Positions 26,116-35,836 are shown, counted from the first letter of the stretch. The stretch is 64,000 nucleotides of DNA from CADCTB01 sp036269435 (GCA_036269435.1 DATASA010000110.1:18991-82990), one strand, 5' to 3'. Numbers and translations are program-made. Notes: generated from the letters alone by a model not told the origin.

Positions 26116-27771
26116 ATGCGCATCAAGATGGTCTGCCTTGAGGACGGCATTACGTCCTGCGGGTTCCGGAAGATGGCGGCGTACGTGGCCAAGCTCAACC
26201 CGGACACCGAGTCCTGCTACATCTCCACCAACCGGTTCAAGAGCCTCTCCAACCTCCTCCGCGGCACCTTCGGCACCGAGGGCGAGCTGAGCGACGAGGG
26301 CGTCGACGAGATCGCCCAGCACCTGGCCCAGGCCGACCTGGTGGGGTTCTCGTCGATGACGGGCTACGCCGAGCTGACCCGCCGGGTGGCCAAGCGCATC
26401 CGCACCATCAACCCGTCGACGTACCTGATCTGGGGGGGCATCCACCCGATCATCGACCCCGAGGACGCCATCTGCGCCGAGGTCGACGCCATCTGCACCG
26501 GTGAGGGCGAGTTCGCCTTCGAGGAGTTCTACAAGCTGTTCACCACCGGCCAGGACTTCACCGGCGTCGGCAACTTCTGGTTCAAGGGCGAGCAGGACGG
26601 CACGGTGATCCGCAACGGGTTCCTCCCCCTGATGACCCCCGAGGAGATGGACACGCTCCCGTTCCCGCAGTACGGGACGGGAAACGAGCGGATCTACTCC
26701 CCCAGCCACGGCTTCGTCCCCATGACCAAGGACGAATACCTGGACAACTTCAGCCTCGGCTACCAGACGGTGTGGTCGATCGGCTGCCCGTTCCACTGCT
26801 CGTTCTGCGGGAACACCAAGTTCATCGCCAACGACCCGTCGTACAAGAAGGTCCGGCACCCGAGCGCCCGCTACATCGTCGACGAGATCAAGAGCGTCCG
26901 GGAGACGTTCCCGTTCGTCAGCCAGGTCAGCTTCCACGACGACAGCTTCATGGCCATCCCGTACCGGGAGCTGGCGCAGTTCGCGGAGCTGTGGCACGAG
27001 GAGTTGCCCGACATCCCCTTCACCGTCTACGGCGTGATCCCGAACTATGTGAAGCAGGAGAAGTTCGACATGCTCACGTGGGCCGGGATGCACCGGGTCC
27101 GCATGGGCATCCAGAGCGGCAGCCAGCAGATCCTCGACTTCTACAAGCGGCCCACACCGCCAGAGCGCATCCTCGAAGCGGGCGCCGTCATCGGCACGTT
27201 CTCGGGGAAGTACCACATCCCGCCGGCGTACGACATCATCGTCGACAACCCCGTCGAGACCCGCCAGGACGTCATCGACACCCTCGAGCTGCTGTACAAG
27301 ATCGAGCGGCCGTACACGCTGTACATCTACTCGCTCAAGATCATCCCCAACACCGAGATGTCGCGCGCCATGACGGAACGGGGCATCGACCTCGAGGGCA
27401 TCTCGTCGAGCTTCATGGTGATCCCGCCCCGGGCCGCCAACCTCATGCTCTACATCCTGACGGTCTGCCGGCCGCCCCGGTGGGTGTTCGACCAGATGCT
27501 GCGGTTCGTCAAGCCGAGCTCCGAGGAGCAGAAGATGTACCCCCGGCTGGGGACCTTCCTGCGGTCGGTCTACATCGGCAAGCGGGCCCTGGAGCACCTG
27601 CGGTTCGCCGACGTGTCCGTGCTCCCTGGGAAATCCGGCTACGTGCTCTGGAAGCTCGGCATCGTCGGCTTCGCCCACAGGCGCTTCGTCAAGCGGTCCC
27701 CGAAGCCGGACCCCAAGCAGTACAAGCCGAAGGACGTGGCCAGCAGAATCCCGGTGATGGAGGTCGGCTGA
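26116..27771 (+). CDS. B12-binding-type radical SAM protein
   Basis: 551 aa with a strong GGAGGG site. Residues ~1-150 form the Rossmann B12-binding-like domain: LVGFSSMTGYAELTRRVA and YLIWGGIHPIIDPEDAI; the DxHxxG cobalamin loop is not seen, as in many members. The radical SAM barrel starts at C224-PFH-C228-SF-C231, then SFHDDSFMAIPYREL and RMGIQSGSQQILDFYKRP. The C-terminal ~130 residues are unassigned. Family members methylate or rearrange unactivated carbons; reaction here unknown. Followed 56 bp later by the GT2 membrane protein. Confidence 0.9.
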   Translation: MRIKMVCLEDGITSCGFRKMAAYVAKLNPDTESCYISTNRFKSLSNLLRGTFGTEGELSDEGVDEIAQHLAQADLVGFSSMTGYAELTRRVAKRIRTINPSTYLIWGGIHPIIDPEDAICAEVDAICTGEGEFAFEEFYKLFTTGQDFTGVGNFWFKGEQDGTVIRNGFLPLMTPEEMDTLPFPQYGTGNERIYSPSHGFVPMTKDEYLDNFSLGYQTVWSIGCPFHCSFCGNTKFIANDPSYKKVRHPSARYIVDEIKSVRETFPFVSQVSFHDDSFMAIPYRELAQFAELWHEELPDIPFTVYGVIPNYVKQEKFDMLTWAGMHRVRMGIQSGSQQILDFYKRPTPPERILEAGAVIGTFSGKYHIPPAYDIIVDNPVETRQDVIDTLELLYKIERPYTLYIYSLKIIPNTEMSRAMTERGIDLEGISSSFMVIPPRAANLMLYILTVCRPPRWVFDQMLRFVKPSSEEQKMYPRLGTFLRSVYIGKRALEHLRFADVSVLPGKSGYVLWKLGIVGFAHRRFVKRSPKPDPKQYKPKDVASRIPVMEVG

Positions 27772-27826
27772 GGCTGGCCGAGTGCCGCGCCAGCTCCGGG
27801 TGACGGAGCTAGCCTCGGCACGAGAA

Positions 27827-30800
27827 ATGGATCCGCAGCCATCTGCACCGCCCCTGGTCGCGGTCGTCGTGGCCGACACACCCGGGGAGTGGTTCGAAGA
27901 GGCCCTGCAGGCGGTGGGCAGCCAGGACTACCCCAACCAGTCGGTCCTCGTCATCGACGGCGCCGGCACGGAAGACCCCGGGCCTCGCGTGGCCGCGGTG
28001 CTGCCCGACGCCTTCCTGCGACGGCCGCCGTCCGGCCGGGGTGCGGGGTTCGCAGCTGCGGCCAACGACGTGCTGAAGACGGTCCAGGGCGCGGCCTTCC
28101 TGGTGTTCTGTCACGACGACGTGGCCCCCGAGCCCGACGCGGTACGGCTGATGGTGGAGGAGTCGATCCGCTCCAACGCCGGCATCGTCGCCCCCAAACT
28201 GGTCGACTGGGACCAGCCCGACCGGCTGTTGAGCGTCGGGTTGTCGGTCGACAAGACCGGCGCCAGCGGCCCCCTCGTCGACCACGGCGAGCTCGACCAG
28301 GAGCAGCACGACTCGGTCCGCGACGTGTTCGCCGTGTCCTCCGCCTGCCTGCTGGTGCGGGCCGACCTGTTCGCCGAGCTCGGCGGCTTCGACCCGGCCA
28401 TGGCCGACTATGGGGCCGACGTCGACCTGTGCTGGCGGGCCCAGGTGGCCGGTGCCCGCGTGGTCGTCGCGCCCGCGGCCCGGGTCCGGCACCGGGAGGG
28501 CGCCGACGAGCAACCGGGCGCGGACCCCCGCCGCGCCCGCATGGAACCCCGCCACCACCTGCGGGCCATGCTCAAGAGCTACTCGTGGCTCCACCTGCTC
28601 CGGGTCGTCCCCCAGGCGCTGGTCGTCACCGTGATCGAGGCGCTGGTGGCGCTCGTCAGCCGGCGCGGCCGCGAGGCCCGTGAGCTGCTCGGTGCGTGGA
28701 CCTGGAACCTCCGTCACTACCCTGACCTGCGCCCCCTGCGGGCCATGGTGCGCCGTAGCCGGGCCGTGCCCGACTCAGAGGTCCGTCGCCTCCAGGCCCG
28801 CGGCAGCGTGCGGCTCACGCTGTACCTGCAGCGCCGGTTGCACGCCGAGGAGCGGGCCCGCCAGCTCGTGGAGGCCGGGCACGAGCTGGTCGAGTCGGTG
28901 GGCAACGGCCCGGCCCGGGCCGCCACCCTGTTGCTCTGCCTTCTCGTCGTGGGCCTCCTCGTCGGCAGCCGGCACCTGCTGCACGGGCGGCTGCCCGACG
29001 TCGGCCAGTTCGCACCCTTCCCCCGCCCGTCCACCCTGCTCACCCACGTCTTCGACGGTTGGCGGACGACGGGCATGGGCTCCACCTCGCCCGCGCCGCC
29101 GGCCTTCGGCGTGCTCGGCATCCTCGGCCTGCTGTTCCTGGGCCACATGGGGGTGCTGGCCAAGGTGCTCGTGCTCGGCGCCTGGCCGGTGGCCGCGCTC
29201 GGCGCCTGGCGGCTTGGCCGGCCGCTCGATTCGACGATGGCCCGCCTGGCCGGCCTCATCGCGTACCTGGCCGTCCCCCTCCCGTACAACGCGCTGGCCG
29301 CCGGGCGGTGGACCGGGCTCCTGGTCTACGCGGCCATGCCCTGGATCCTGCTCCAGCTCGCCCGCATGAGCGGCCTGACCCCCTTCGGGGCGCCGCGGCC
29401 GGCCCGGGAGCGCCGCCGGGCGTTGGTCCGTGAGGAGCCGGGGTGGCGGCCCGGGCTCAAGCTCGGCCTCCTTCTCGCCGCGGTCGCCGCCTTCGCGCCC
29501 GGCGTCGTCCTGCCCGTGGCGGTCGCCGCTGTCGGACTGCTGATCGGTTCGCTCGTGGCCGGTGGCGCCGGCCGGGCCCTCGCCGCGGTGCGGGGCGCGG
29601 TCGGGGCACTGGTGGTCGCGTTCGTCGTCCTGCTTCCGTGGTCGGTGGCGCTGGCCGGACGGGGCGGGTGGTCCACGGTGCTCGGCGTCGGCCGGCTCCC
29701 GGCGCGGGCGCTCGGGCTCGGCGCCCTCCTGCGGTTCCAGGTCGGCCCCCTCGGCGCCGGCGTGCTCGGCTGGGCGGTCCTCGCCGCCGCCGCGCTGCCC
29801 CTGCTCGTCGCCCGCGACTGGCGCTTCGCCTGGGCCGTGCGGTTCTGGTGCATCGCCCTGGCCGCGGTCGGGGTGGCGTGGGCCGGCGGTCGAGGGTGGC
29901 TGCCGCTGCGGGTGCAGGACCCGGACCTGCTCCTCGCCTCCGCCGCGGCCGCCCTCGCCGGCGCCGTGGCCATGGGCGCCGCCGCCTCTCAGGTCGACCT
30001 GCGCGGGTACCGGTTCAGCTGGCGCCAGGCCGCCCCGCTGGCCGGGGGACTCACCCTGCTCGCGGCCGTGCTGCCCATCCTCGGGGCGGCCGCCGACGGG
30101 GGCTGGAAGCTCGCCTCGCAGGAAATGACCCGCTCCGTCGCCTGGATGCCGGCGCAGGTCCCGCAGGGTGCGTTCCGGGTCCTGTGGATCGGCGACCCCG
30201 CCGTCCTGCCGATCGACGGCTGGGCCGTGCCCGGCGAGGACGGGGTCGCCTTCGCCACCTCCCGCAACGGCGCGCCGAACGTGACCGACCTCTGGCCCGG
30301 GCCACCGTCGGCGGCAACCGTCTCCATGGGCGACGCCATCCGCACCGCACGGGCCGGCGGGACCGCCCGGCTCGGGCGGCTGCTGGCCCCGATGGCCGTG
30401 CGCTACATCGTCGTCCCGAAGCGGCTGGCGACCGGTGAGAGCGCCGTCGGCAGCCTGCCCGCGCCGGCGAGTCTCACCCGGGCCCTCGGCTCCCAGCTCG
30501 ACCTCCGGCTCCTCCCGTCGGACCCCTCGCTGGACGTCTACGAGAACGTGTCGTGGGGGCCGGCGCGGGCCGAACTGGCCGAGAGCGCTCCGGCGCCGCT
30601 GCCGAGCCAGCTGGAGGCCGGTGCCGACCTCTCCGGCGGCCAGCCGGTCCTCGGCGGCAGCGGGCCGGTGCGGTTCAGCGGCCAACTGCCGGCGCCCGGG
30701 CGCGTCCTGCTCTCCGAGTCCCCGTCGCCCGCGTGGCAGCTGACGGTGGGGGGCCGGACGGCCTCCCGGTCCCGGGCCTTCGGGGTGGCCAACGTCTTCA

Positions 30801-30985
30801 CCACGGGCCAGGCCGGGTCGGCCAGGATCCGTTACCGCACGCCGCTGTGGCGCTGGCCCCTCGCCTTGGTGCCGTTCCTGCTCTGGATCGTCGCCGCCTC
30901 CGCTCTGTGGCGCTCCCGACGCCGGCCGGCGCCGCTCGAGCCCGACACCCAGCTCATGCCCGTTCTCGCCGGGGTCGGCGCGTGA
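27827..30985 (+). CDS. GT2 glycosyltransferase fused to a large membrane domain
   Basis: 1,052 aa. ATG 27827 precedes the first strand (PPLVAVVVADTPGEWFEEAL). Residues 1-260 are GT2: FLVFCHDDVAPEPDAV, DVFAVSSACLLVRADLF and ADVDLCWRAQVAGARV. From ~370 about 12 helices follow, then an outer domain with SPAWQLTVGGRT and a final helix WPLALVPFLLWIVAASALW. GT2 giants adjacent to DUF5719 genes recur in Actinomycetota, sometimes annotated as galactofuranosyl-like transferases; function here is unproven. The stop overlaps the DUF5719 start (TGATG). Confidence 0.87.
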   Translation: MDPQPSAPPLVAVVVADTPGEWFEEALQAVGSQDYPNQSVLVIDGAGTEDPGPRVAAVLPDAFLRRPPSGRGAGFAAAANDVLKTVQGAAFLVFCHDDVAPEPDAVRLMVEESIRSNAGIVAPKLVDWDQPDRLLSVGLSVDKTGASGPLVDHGELDQEQHDSVRDVFAVSSACLLVRADLFAELGGFDPAMADYGADVDLCWRAQVAGARVVVAPAARVRHREGADEQPGADPRRARMEPRHHLRAMLKSYSWLHLLRVVPQALVVTVIEALVALVSRRGREARELLGAWTWNLRHYPDLRPLRAMVRRSRAVPDSEVRRLQARGSVRLTLYLQRRLHAEERARQLVEAGHELVESVGNGPARAATLLLCLLVVGLLVGSRHLLHGRLPDVGQFAPFPRPSTLLTHVFDGWRTTGMGSTSPAPPAFGVLGILGLLFLGHMGVLAKVLVLGAWPVAALGAWRLGRPLDSTMARLAGLIAYLAVPLPYNALAAGRWTGLLVYAAMPWILLQLARMSGLTPFGAPRPARERRRALVREEPGWRPGLKLGLLLAAVAAFAPGVVLPVAVAAVGLLIGSLVAGGAGRALAAVRGAVGALVVAFVVLLPWSVALAGRGGWSTVLGVGRLPARALGLGALLRFQVGPLGAGVLGWAVLAAAALPLLVARDWRFAWAVRFWCIALAAVGVAWAGGRGWLPLRVQDPDLLLASAAAALAGAVAMGAAASQVDLRGYRFSWRQAAPLAGGLTLLAAVLPILGAAADGGWKLASQEMTRSVAWMPAQVPQGAFRVLWIGDPAVLPIDGWAVPGEDGVAFATSRNGAPNVTDLWPGPPSAATVSMGDAIRTARAGGTARLGRLLAPMAVRYIVVPKRLATGESAVGSLPAPASLTRALGSQLDLRLLPSDPSLDVYENVSWGPARAELAESAPAPLPSQLEAGADLSGGQPVLGGSGPVRFSGQLPAPGRVLLSESPSPAWQLTVGGRTASRSRAFGVANVFTTGQAGSARIRYRTPLWRWPLALVPFLLWIVAASALWRSRRRPAPLEPDTQLMPVLAGVGA

Positions 30986-32511
30986 TGCGCCGGCGGGGCC
31001 GGCGCGGACGCGACCGGGCGAGCGACCGGCGTGGCGCGCCGGGCGTCGCGTCCCCGTCGCCGAACGGCAGCCCGGCGCGCCGGACCCGGCGCGCCCCGGC
31101 CCTGGTCCTGCTGGTCGCCCTCCTCGCCGCCGGCGGGGTGATCGACCGCCGGGCGCGGGCGGCCCCCACGGCGGCGACGACCATCACCGCCCAGGTCCCG
31201 CTGGCCGCACCCGTGAGCGCCCGTTCGTCGGCGTGGTACTGCCCTGGCGGTCTGGCCGGCAACGCCGCCGCCGACGCCTCGGTGGTGGTCGCCAACGCGG
31301 GCACGCGCGCCCTGAACGGCACGGTCACCGTCTTCCCCGACAAGGGCGACAGCCATCAGGCGCCGATCACCGTCGGGCCGGCCGGACGGGCCAGCCTCCG
31401 CCTGGCCGACGTGGTCTCGTCGACGTACGCGTCGGCCGTGGTCGAGCTCGACGGGGGCGACGCGGTGGTGGAGACCGTCGCCAGCGGCACGCTCGGCGAC
31501 AGCTTCACGCCGTGCGCGTCGTCGGCGTCGTCGAGCTGGTACTTCGCCGAGGGCGCCACCACCAAGGACGCGACCGAGACCCTGCTCGCCCTCAACCCGT
31601 TCCCCGACGACGCCGTCATCGACGTCGTGTTCAGCACCGAAGAGGGAACGGTCACCCCGCAGGCGCTCACGGGCCTGCTGGTGAAGGGCCAGGCGCTGAC
31701 GACGATCAACGTGGGCGACTACGTCCAGCGGCGGGAGTCGGTGTCGGTGAGCCTCGTGGCCCGCACTGGCCGGCTCGTCCTCGGCCGGCTGCAGACGTTC
31801 GACGGGACCGGCACCGGCGGCCGCAAGGGCCTGTCCATCGGGCTCGGCGCCGCCGCACCGGGACCGGTCTGGTACTTCCCCGAGGGCCTCACCGCCGACG
31901 GTGTCGGGGAGCGGTTCCAGATCTACAACCCCGGCAGCCAGGAGGCCCAGGTGCAGCTCAGCCTCGTCCTCGACGCCGGCGAAGCCGAACCGCTGCAGGT
32001 CACCGTCCCGCGAGAGTCGCGGGTGACCGTCATTGCCAACGACGAGAGCCGCATCCCGAAGGGGGTCGGCCATTCCGTCACCGTGAGCACGACCAGCGGC
32101 CCCGACGTCGTCGTGGAGCGGACGGTCGACGGCACCTCGCCCAGCACCCGGCTCGGGCTGTCGATCGCCCTCGGCGCCCGGCTGCCGGCCACCCGCTGGG
32201 CCGTCGCCGCCGGGGGGGCGGACGACGCCAACGATGCGTGGGTGGTCGTGCAGAACCCCGGTACGCGCTCGGCCCAGGTCACGGTGAACCTCCTCGGGGA
32301 CGGGACGCAGACGATCGTCGGCGGCCTGGCATCGGTCGAGGTGCCGGCCGGCCAGCGGCGGGAGCTGCACCTGAACCCGACGCTCAAGCGGGCGACCACG
32401 CCTCTGATCCTCACCGCGTCCGCACCGGTGGTCGTCGAACATGACAGCTACAAGGTCAAGGCCCCGGGCCTCGCCATGTCGGCCGCGATCCCGCTGCGCG
32501 AACCGACCTGA
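30985..32511 (+). CDS. DUF5719 secreted/surface protein
   Basis: 508 aa; ATG 30985 (or GTG 30982) directly at the upstream stop. An Arg-rich n-region and one helix (APALVLLVALLAAGGV) give a signal anchor. The rest is a run of about four beta-sandwich repeats, each with an aromatic start such as SSWYFAEGATTKD, PVWYFPEGLTADG or TRWAVAAGGADD and a VxNPG strand. This is the DUF5719 pattern. Position after the GT2 giant, conserved in actinobacteria, suggests a partner role at the outer face; no enzyme motif is visible. Confidence 0.85.
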   Translation: MRRRGRRGRDRASDRRGAPGVASPSPNGSPARRTRRAPALVLLVALLAAGGVIDRRARAAPTAATTITAQVPLAAPVSARSSAWYCPGGLAGNAAADASVVVANAGTRALNGTVTVFPDKGDSHQAPITVGPAGRASLRLADVVSSTYASAVVELDGGDAVVETVASGTLGDSFTPCASSASSSWYFAEGATTKDATETLLALNPFPDDAVIDVVFSTEEGTVTPQALTGLLVKGQALTTINVGDYVQRRESVSVSLVARTGRLVLGRLQTFDGTGTGGRKGLSIGLGAAAPGPVWYFPEGLTADGVGERFQIYNPGSQEAQVQLSLVLDAGEAEPLQVTVPRESRVTVIANDESRIPKGVGHSVTVSTTSGPDVVVERTVDGTSPSTRLGLSIALGARLPATRWAVAAGGADDANDAWVVVQNPGTRSAQVTVNLLGDGTQTIVGGLASVEVPAGQRRELHLNPTLKRATTPLILTASAPVVVEHDSYKVKAPGLAMSAAIPLREPT

Positions 32512-32512
32512 G

Positions 32513-32526
32513 CGCCCGCTCGGGCG
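32513..32526 (+). terminator. Hairpin after the DUF5719 gene
   Basis: CGCCCG-CT-CGGGCG immediately after the stop. No T-run. The thioredoxin gene starts 43 bp further on, so termination may be partial. Confidence 0.4.
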
Positions 32527-32568
32527 GCCCGGTACACGCGGGCACACCGGTTGGCCGATACTGAGCGG

Positions 32569-32991
32569 ATGGAACGGATCCTGGTGGCCGCCGCGGTCGT
32601 GGTCGTGGCGGCGGTCGTCGCCGTGGTGCTGGAGCGGCGGCGGCCGGAAGCCCCCACCCAGGGGACGTGGGAGGTCCCGGCGCAACTCGACCGGGCCGAC
32701 TTCGACCGGCCCGACGCAGCCTGGTTGGTGGCCGTGTTCACGTCGGCGACCTGCGACTCCTGCGCCCAGGCCGTGCAGCGGTGCCAGGTCCTGGCCAGCG
32801 ACGCGGTCGCCGTCCAGGAAGCCGAGGTCAAGGCCCGCCCCGACCTGCACGAGCGCTACCACATCGAGGCGGTCCCGATCATCGTCGTGGCCGACGCGGA
32901 CGGGGTGGTCCGCACCTCGTTCACCGGGCCTCCGTCGGCCACCGACCTGTGGGCCGCGGTGGCCGGGGTCCGCGACCAGGCCGAGGGCTGA
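32569..32991 (+). CDS. Membrane-anchored thioredoxin-like protein
   Basis: 140 aa. N-terminal helix (ILVAAAVVVVAAVVAVVLE) then a thioredoxin fold with VAVFTSATCDSCAQAV, i.e. a CDSC active site, and the cis-proline segment IEAVPIIVV. A CxxC with DS between the cysteines is not the classical CGPC, so redox potential may differ. Faces outside the membrane. Probably maintains disulphides or cytochrome ligands; the substrate is unknown. A second, similar protein lies at 61,613. Confidence 0.87.
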   Translation: MERILVAAAVVVVAAVVAVVLERRRPEAPTQGTWEVPAQLDRADFDRPDAAWLVAVFTSATCDSCAQAVQRCQVLASDAVAVQEAEVKARPDLHERYHIEAVPIIVVADADGVVRTSFTGPPSATDLWAAVAGVRDQAEG

Positions 32992-33006
32992 CCGGGCCGG
33001 CCGCTG

Positions 33007-34092
33007 CTAGAGGTACTGCCCGATCGGCGGGTCGTCGGCCCGGGCGCCGACCCGGGTGAGCTCACCCCGACGCTCGAACACCTCGGCGAGGGTCAGCTCG
33101 CCGGCGGTGTCCGCGCCGATCAGCGCCGTCGCCTCCTCACGGCTGAGCGAACGGAACTCCACGTCGGCCAGGCACCGCCCGGGCCGGGCCACCGCCGGGT
33201 GCAGGCGACCGATCGGCTCGTTCGTGGTGAGCAGCACGAGGACGTTCAAGCCCTGGCCGATGAACCCGTCCGAGAGGCTGAGCAGGCGCGACAGCGACTG
33301 GCCCGACTCCCGCTTGGCGTCCGCCCGCAGCAGCTCGTCGGCGTCCTCGAACACGAGCAGCCGCCACCGGGGCGACGGGTCGTCGTCGTCGCCGGGGTCC
33401 GCCGCCTCGAGCAGCACCGACATCATGTAGCCGGCCTCGCCCAGGAACCGCTCGGCGTCGACCACGAACAGCCCCCGGCACCAGCCGGCCCACGCCCGCA
33501 CCAAGGCACGGATCGCCGTGGTCTTGCCCGTGCCGGGAGGCCCGTGCCACAGGAGCAGCCGGCCGCCGGCGCCGGGCGAGGACAGTTCCATCAACGCGCC
33601 GAGCCGGTCGCGGACCGTCGACGGGTAGTTCGGCGCGATCGATTCCCACGCCGGGACGTCGACCCGCCGCTTCACCTGCTTGAGGCAGGACGGCGTGCCG
33701 TACCAGAACTCGATCTCGACCGTCTCCGGCTTGGGCTCGACCAGCGGGCTACGGGCCCGCACGTCGCACACGGCCTTGGCCAGCTCCTCGGCGCCCACGG
33801 CGGTGACGGCGACCTCAGCGGTGCCGTTGCGCCACCGCTGGACGCACACCGACCAGCCCGGGCCGCGGGCCAGGACGCGGTCGGCGTAGTCCTCGGTCAC
33901 CTGCCATCGCACCGAGTCGATCGGCACCAGGTCGGCGGCGCGGGCCACGCCCGTGACCTTGAACGTCTCGGCGAAGGCCTCTTCACCGCTCACGAAGCGC
34001 GCCAGGGCCATGGACGACAGGGCGTCCCACAGCTCGTTCACCCCTTGGAAGGTGAGGCGGATCGGCGGCTCGTTCGAGGCCATGCCGGCCAT
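33007..34092 (-). CDS. DUF5925/AAA family ATPase
   Basis: 361 aa. Residues 1-160 match the DUF5925 N-domain; 160-340 are an AAA module with Walker A HGPPGTGKTT, Walker B RLLVFEDADELL and sensor-1 VLVLLTTNEPIG, followed by HPAVARPGRC with likely arginine finger. ATG 34092 is chosen; a second ATG is three codons in. The family is widespread in actinobacteria with no assigned substrate. The C-terminal VGARADDPPIGQYL is convergent with the thioredoxin gene, 15 bp apart. Confidence 0.88.
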   Translation of the reverse strand: MAGMASNEPPIRLTFQGVNELWDALSSMALARFVSGEEAFAETFKVTGVARAADLVPIDSVRWQVTEDYADRVLARGPGWSVCVQRWRNGTAEVAVTAVGAEELAKAVCDVRARSPLVEPKPETVEIEFWYGTPSCLKQVKRRVDVPAWESIAPNYPSTVRDRLGALMELSSPGAGGRLLLWHGPPGTGKTTAIRALVRAWAGWCRGLFVVDAERFLGEAGYMMSVLLEAADPGDDDDPSPRWRLLVFEDADELLRADAKRESGQSLSRLLSLSDGFIGQGLNVLVLLTTNEPIGRLHPAVARPGRCLADVEFRSLSREEATALIGADTAGELTLAEVFERRGELTRVGARADDPPIGQYL

Positions 34093-34162
34093 GGTGACAG
34101 CCGGCGCCTGCGAGCCGCTGCGGTTTTCGGGCCGCCTGCGGGGTCAGCCGGCCGGCGGTTCT

Positions 34163-34230
34163 CGGGCCGAGTGGGGCAGGTCCCGGGGATGGATGTCGGG
34201 CCGAGTGGGTCAGGTCCCGGGGATGGATGC
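34163..34230. repeat. 34-bp tandem duplication at the end of the phospholipase gene
   Basis: Copies at 34,163-34,196 and 34,197-34,230 differ at two bases (G/T at the eighth base after GGGCCGA, and the last base T/C). The right copy carries the TGA stop of the phospholipase gene; the G in the left copy removes that stop in the equivalent place. A partial, more diverged copy (GCGGTTTTCGGGCCG) lies further left near 34,130. Confidence 0.85.
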
Positions 34231-35769
34231 CGGGCCGGGTGAGGGGTGCACCGGCAGGGTCATCGGCGGGCGCGGCGCCTGGTTGAAGTCGAAGGCGGCG
34301 GTGATGTCGCCCAGCTGCTTGGCGTTCTCACGGACGTCGGGGCGGGGGTCCGGGCGACCGTCGGTGGCAGGGTCGAGGCGTTGGCCGCCGAGGAAGTCGT
34401 CCTCGATGAACTTGGCGTAGGCGTCGAAGCTGAGCGTCTGGTGGTCGATGAAGCCCTGCTTGGCGTACGGGCTGATGACCAGGCCCGGGACCCGCAGGCC
34501 GTAGCCGTTCTCGTCGACCTTGGGCGGGACGACATTGTCGTAGAAGCCACCCCAGTCGTCCCAGGAGAGGAAGATGGCGGTGGAGCTCCAGTCGGGGCCG
34601 TTCATGACCGCGTTGACCAGGCTGGTCACGTAGGCCTGGCCCGCGGAGGTTGCGCCCGGCGGGTGCTCGCTGACCGCCCCCGACGGGACCACCCACGAGA
34701 CCGCGGGCAGCGTCCCCGCCTTGGCCTGGCTGTAGAAGTTGGCCACGCTCTGGATGTTGGCCTCCTGGCCATCCTGGCGGACGGTGTCGAAGTACGGCAG
34801 CGGGTTCCAGATCCCGGGGGTCTTGGCGTCCTGCTTGACCGGGGCGCAGCTCACCGCGGCGTCGTTCTGGCAGTCGGGCTCCGTGCCGGCGACGACGTAG
34901 TAACCCCACGGCACGTTGTCCTTGTGCAGCAGGTAGGTGAGGTCGGTCCACGGATAGTCCGGACCGGTGACCGGAGCGACGGGGTCGCCCTCGGCGTCGG
35001 TCGCGGGGGCGGTGGTCGCCGGCGGCTTGGTTGTCGTGGTGGTGACCGCCGCCTTGCCCTTGGCCGGCGCCTTCGCCTTCGCCTTCGGCTTGACCGTTCC
35101 GGCCGCGGCGTTGGGGTTGGCCGGGCTCTGCAGGGCGTTCACGCAGCTCGACGGGTTCCCCGCCTGCGAGCACAGCGCCGACCACTCCGACACCATGAAC
35201 AGGTGCTCGGGCAGGCTCCACGAGGCGTTGGGCTCGAACATGTGGTCCTGGAGGACGAAGTTCTGGGCGTAGGACCAGTAGTTCGGGATTTCGCGCGCGT
35301 CCTTCCAGCCCAGGACGTCCGAGCCGCCGCCGTTGGTGCAGGCCGGGTTGTTGGGATCGGCGCAGCCCTTGGCCCCTTTGAGCGCAGAGGTCAGGAAGCC
35401 GTCCATCTTGCCGCTGTCGATGTCGGCCGTGGCGTTGTCCTGCCCGTGAGGACCTCCGCCGTTCACGTCGGCGGGGTCGTGGAACGGCTTGTCGCAGCCG
35501 CCGGTCCCGTTCGGGAGGCACACCGTGGGTTGGCCGTTCTGCATCGGTATGCCGTCGACGCCCGGATAGGTGCCGAAGTAGGTGTCGAAGGAGCGGTTCT
35601 CCTGCATGATCACGATGACGTGGCTGATCTTGTGGATGCCGCCGGACGCCGCCGTGGTGGTGGACGTCCCTGGCGCGGCGGAGGGGGACCCGCTGGTGGC
35701 GGAGCAGGCGACCAGCAGGCTGGCGCAGGCGCCCAGGGCGACGAAGGGGATCCGGCGGGGACGGGTCAT
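34210..35769 (-). CDS. Phospholipase C/acid phosphatase-type lipoprotein
   Basis: 519 aa. Lipoprotein signal ending LLVAC. The phosphoesterase (PF04185) signatures are VIVIMQENRSFDTYFGTYPG, near the N-terminus, EHPPG and FLSWDDWGGFYDNVVPP towards the C-terminus, where the metal and nucleophile ligands of the family lie. It probably hydrolyses phospholipids or phosphomonoesters outside the cell. Between the halves sits a disordered Lys/Ala/Pro/Thr insert (residues ~226-262: KPKAKAKAPAKGK, TTTTTKPPATT) not typical of the family. No Tat twin-Arg is clear (RPRR only). Confidence 0.9.
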   Translation of the reverse strand: MTRPRRIPFVALGACASLLVACSATSGSPSAAPGTSTTTAASGGIHKISHVIVIMQENRSFDTYFGTYPGVDGIPMQNGQPTVCLPNGTGGCDKPFHDPADVNGGGPHGQDNATADIDSGKMDGFLTSALKGAKGCADPNNPACTNGGGSDVLGWKDAREIPNYWSYAQNFVLQDHMFEPNASWSLPEHLFMVSEWSALCSQAGNPSSCVNALQSPANPNAAAGTVKPKAKAKAPAKGKAAVTTTTTKPPATTAPATDAEGDPVAPVTGPDYPWTDLTYLLHKDNVPWGYYVVAGTEPDCQNDAAVSCAPVKQDAKTPGIWNPLPYFDTVRQDGQEANIQSVANFYSQAKAGTLPAVSWVVPSGAVSEHPPGATSAGQAYVTSLVNAVMNGPDWSSTAIFLSWDDWGGFYDNVVPPKVDENGYGLRVPGLVISPYAKQGFIDHQTLSFDAYAKFIEDDFLGGQRLDPATDGRPDPRPDVRENAKQLGDITAAFDFNQAPRPPMTLPVHPSPGPASIPGT

Positions 35770-35836
35770 GGCCCCTACGGTCGCCCTCGGGTGTTGGCAC
35801 CCAGGGCGGATCCGGTGAGCATTCTGTGAGGGACGT

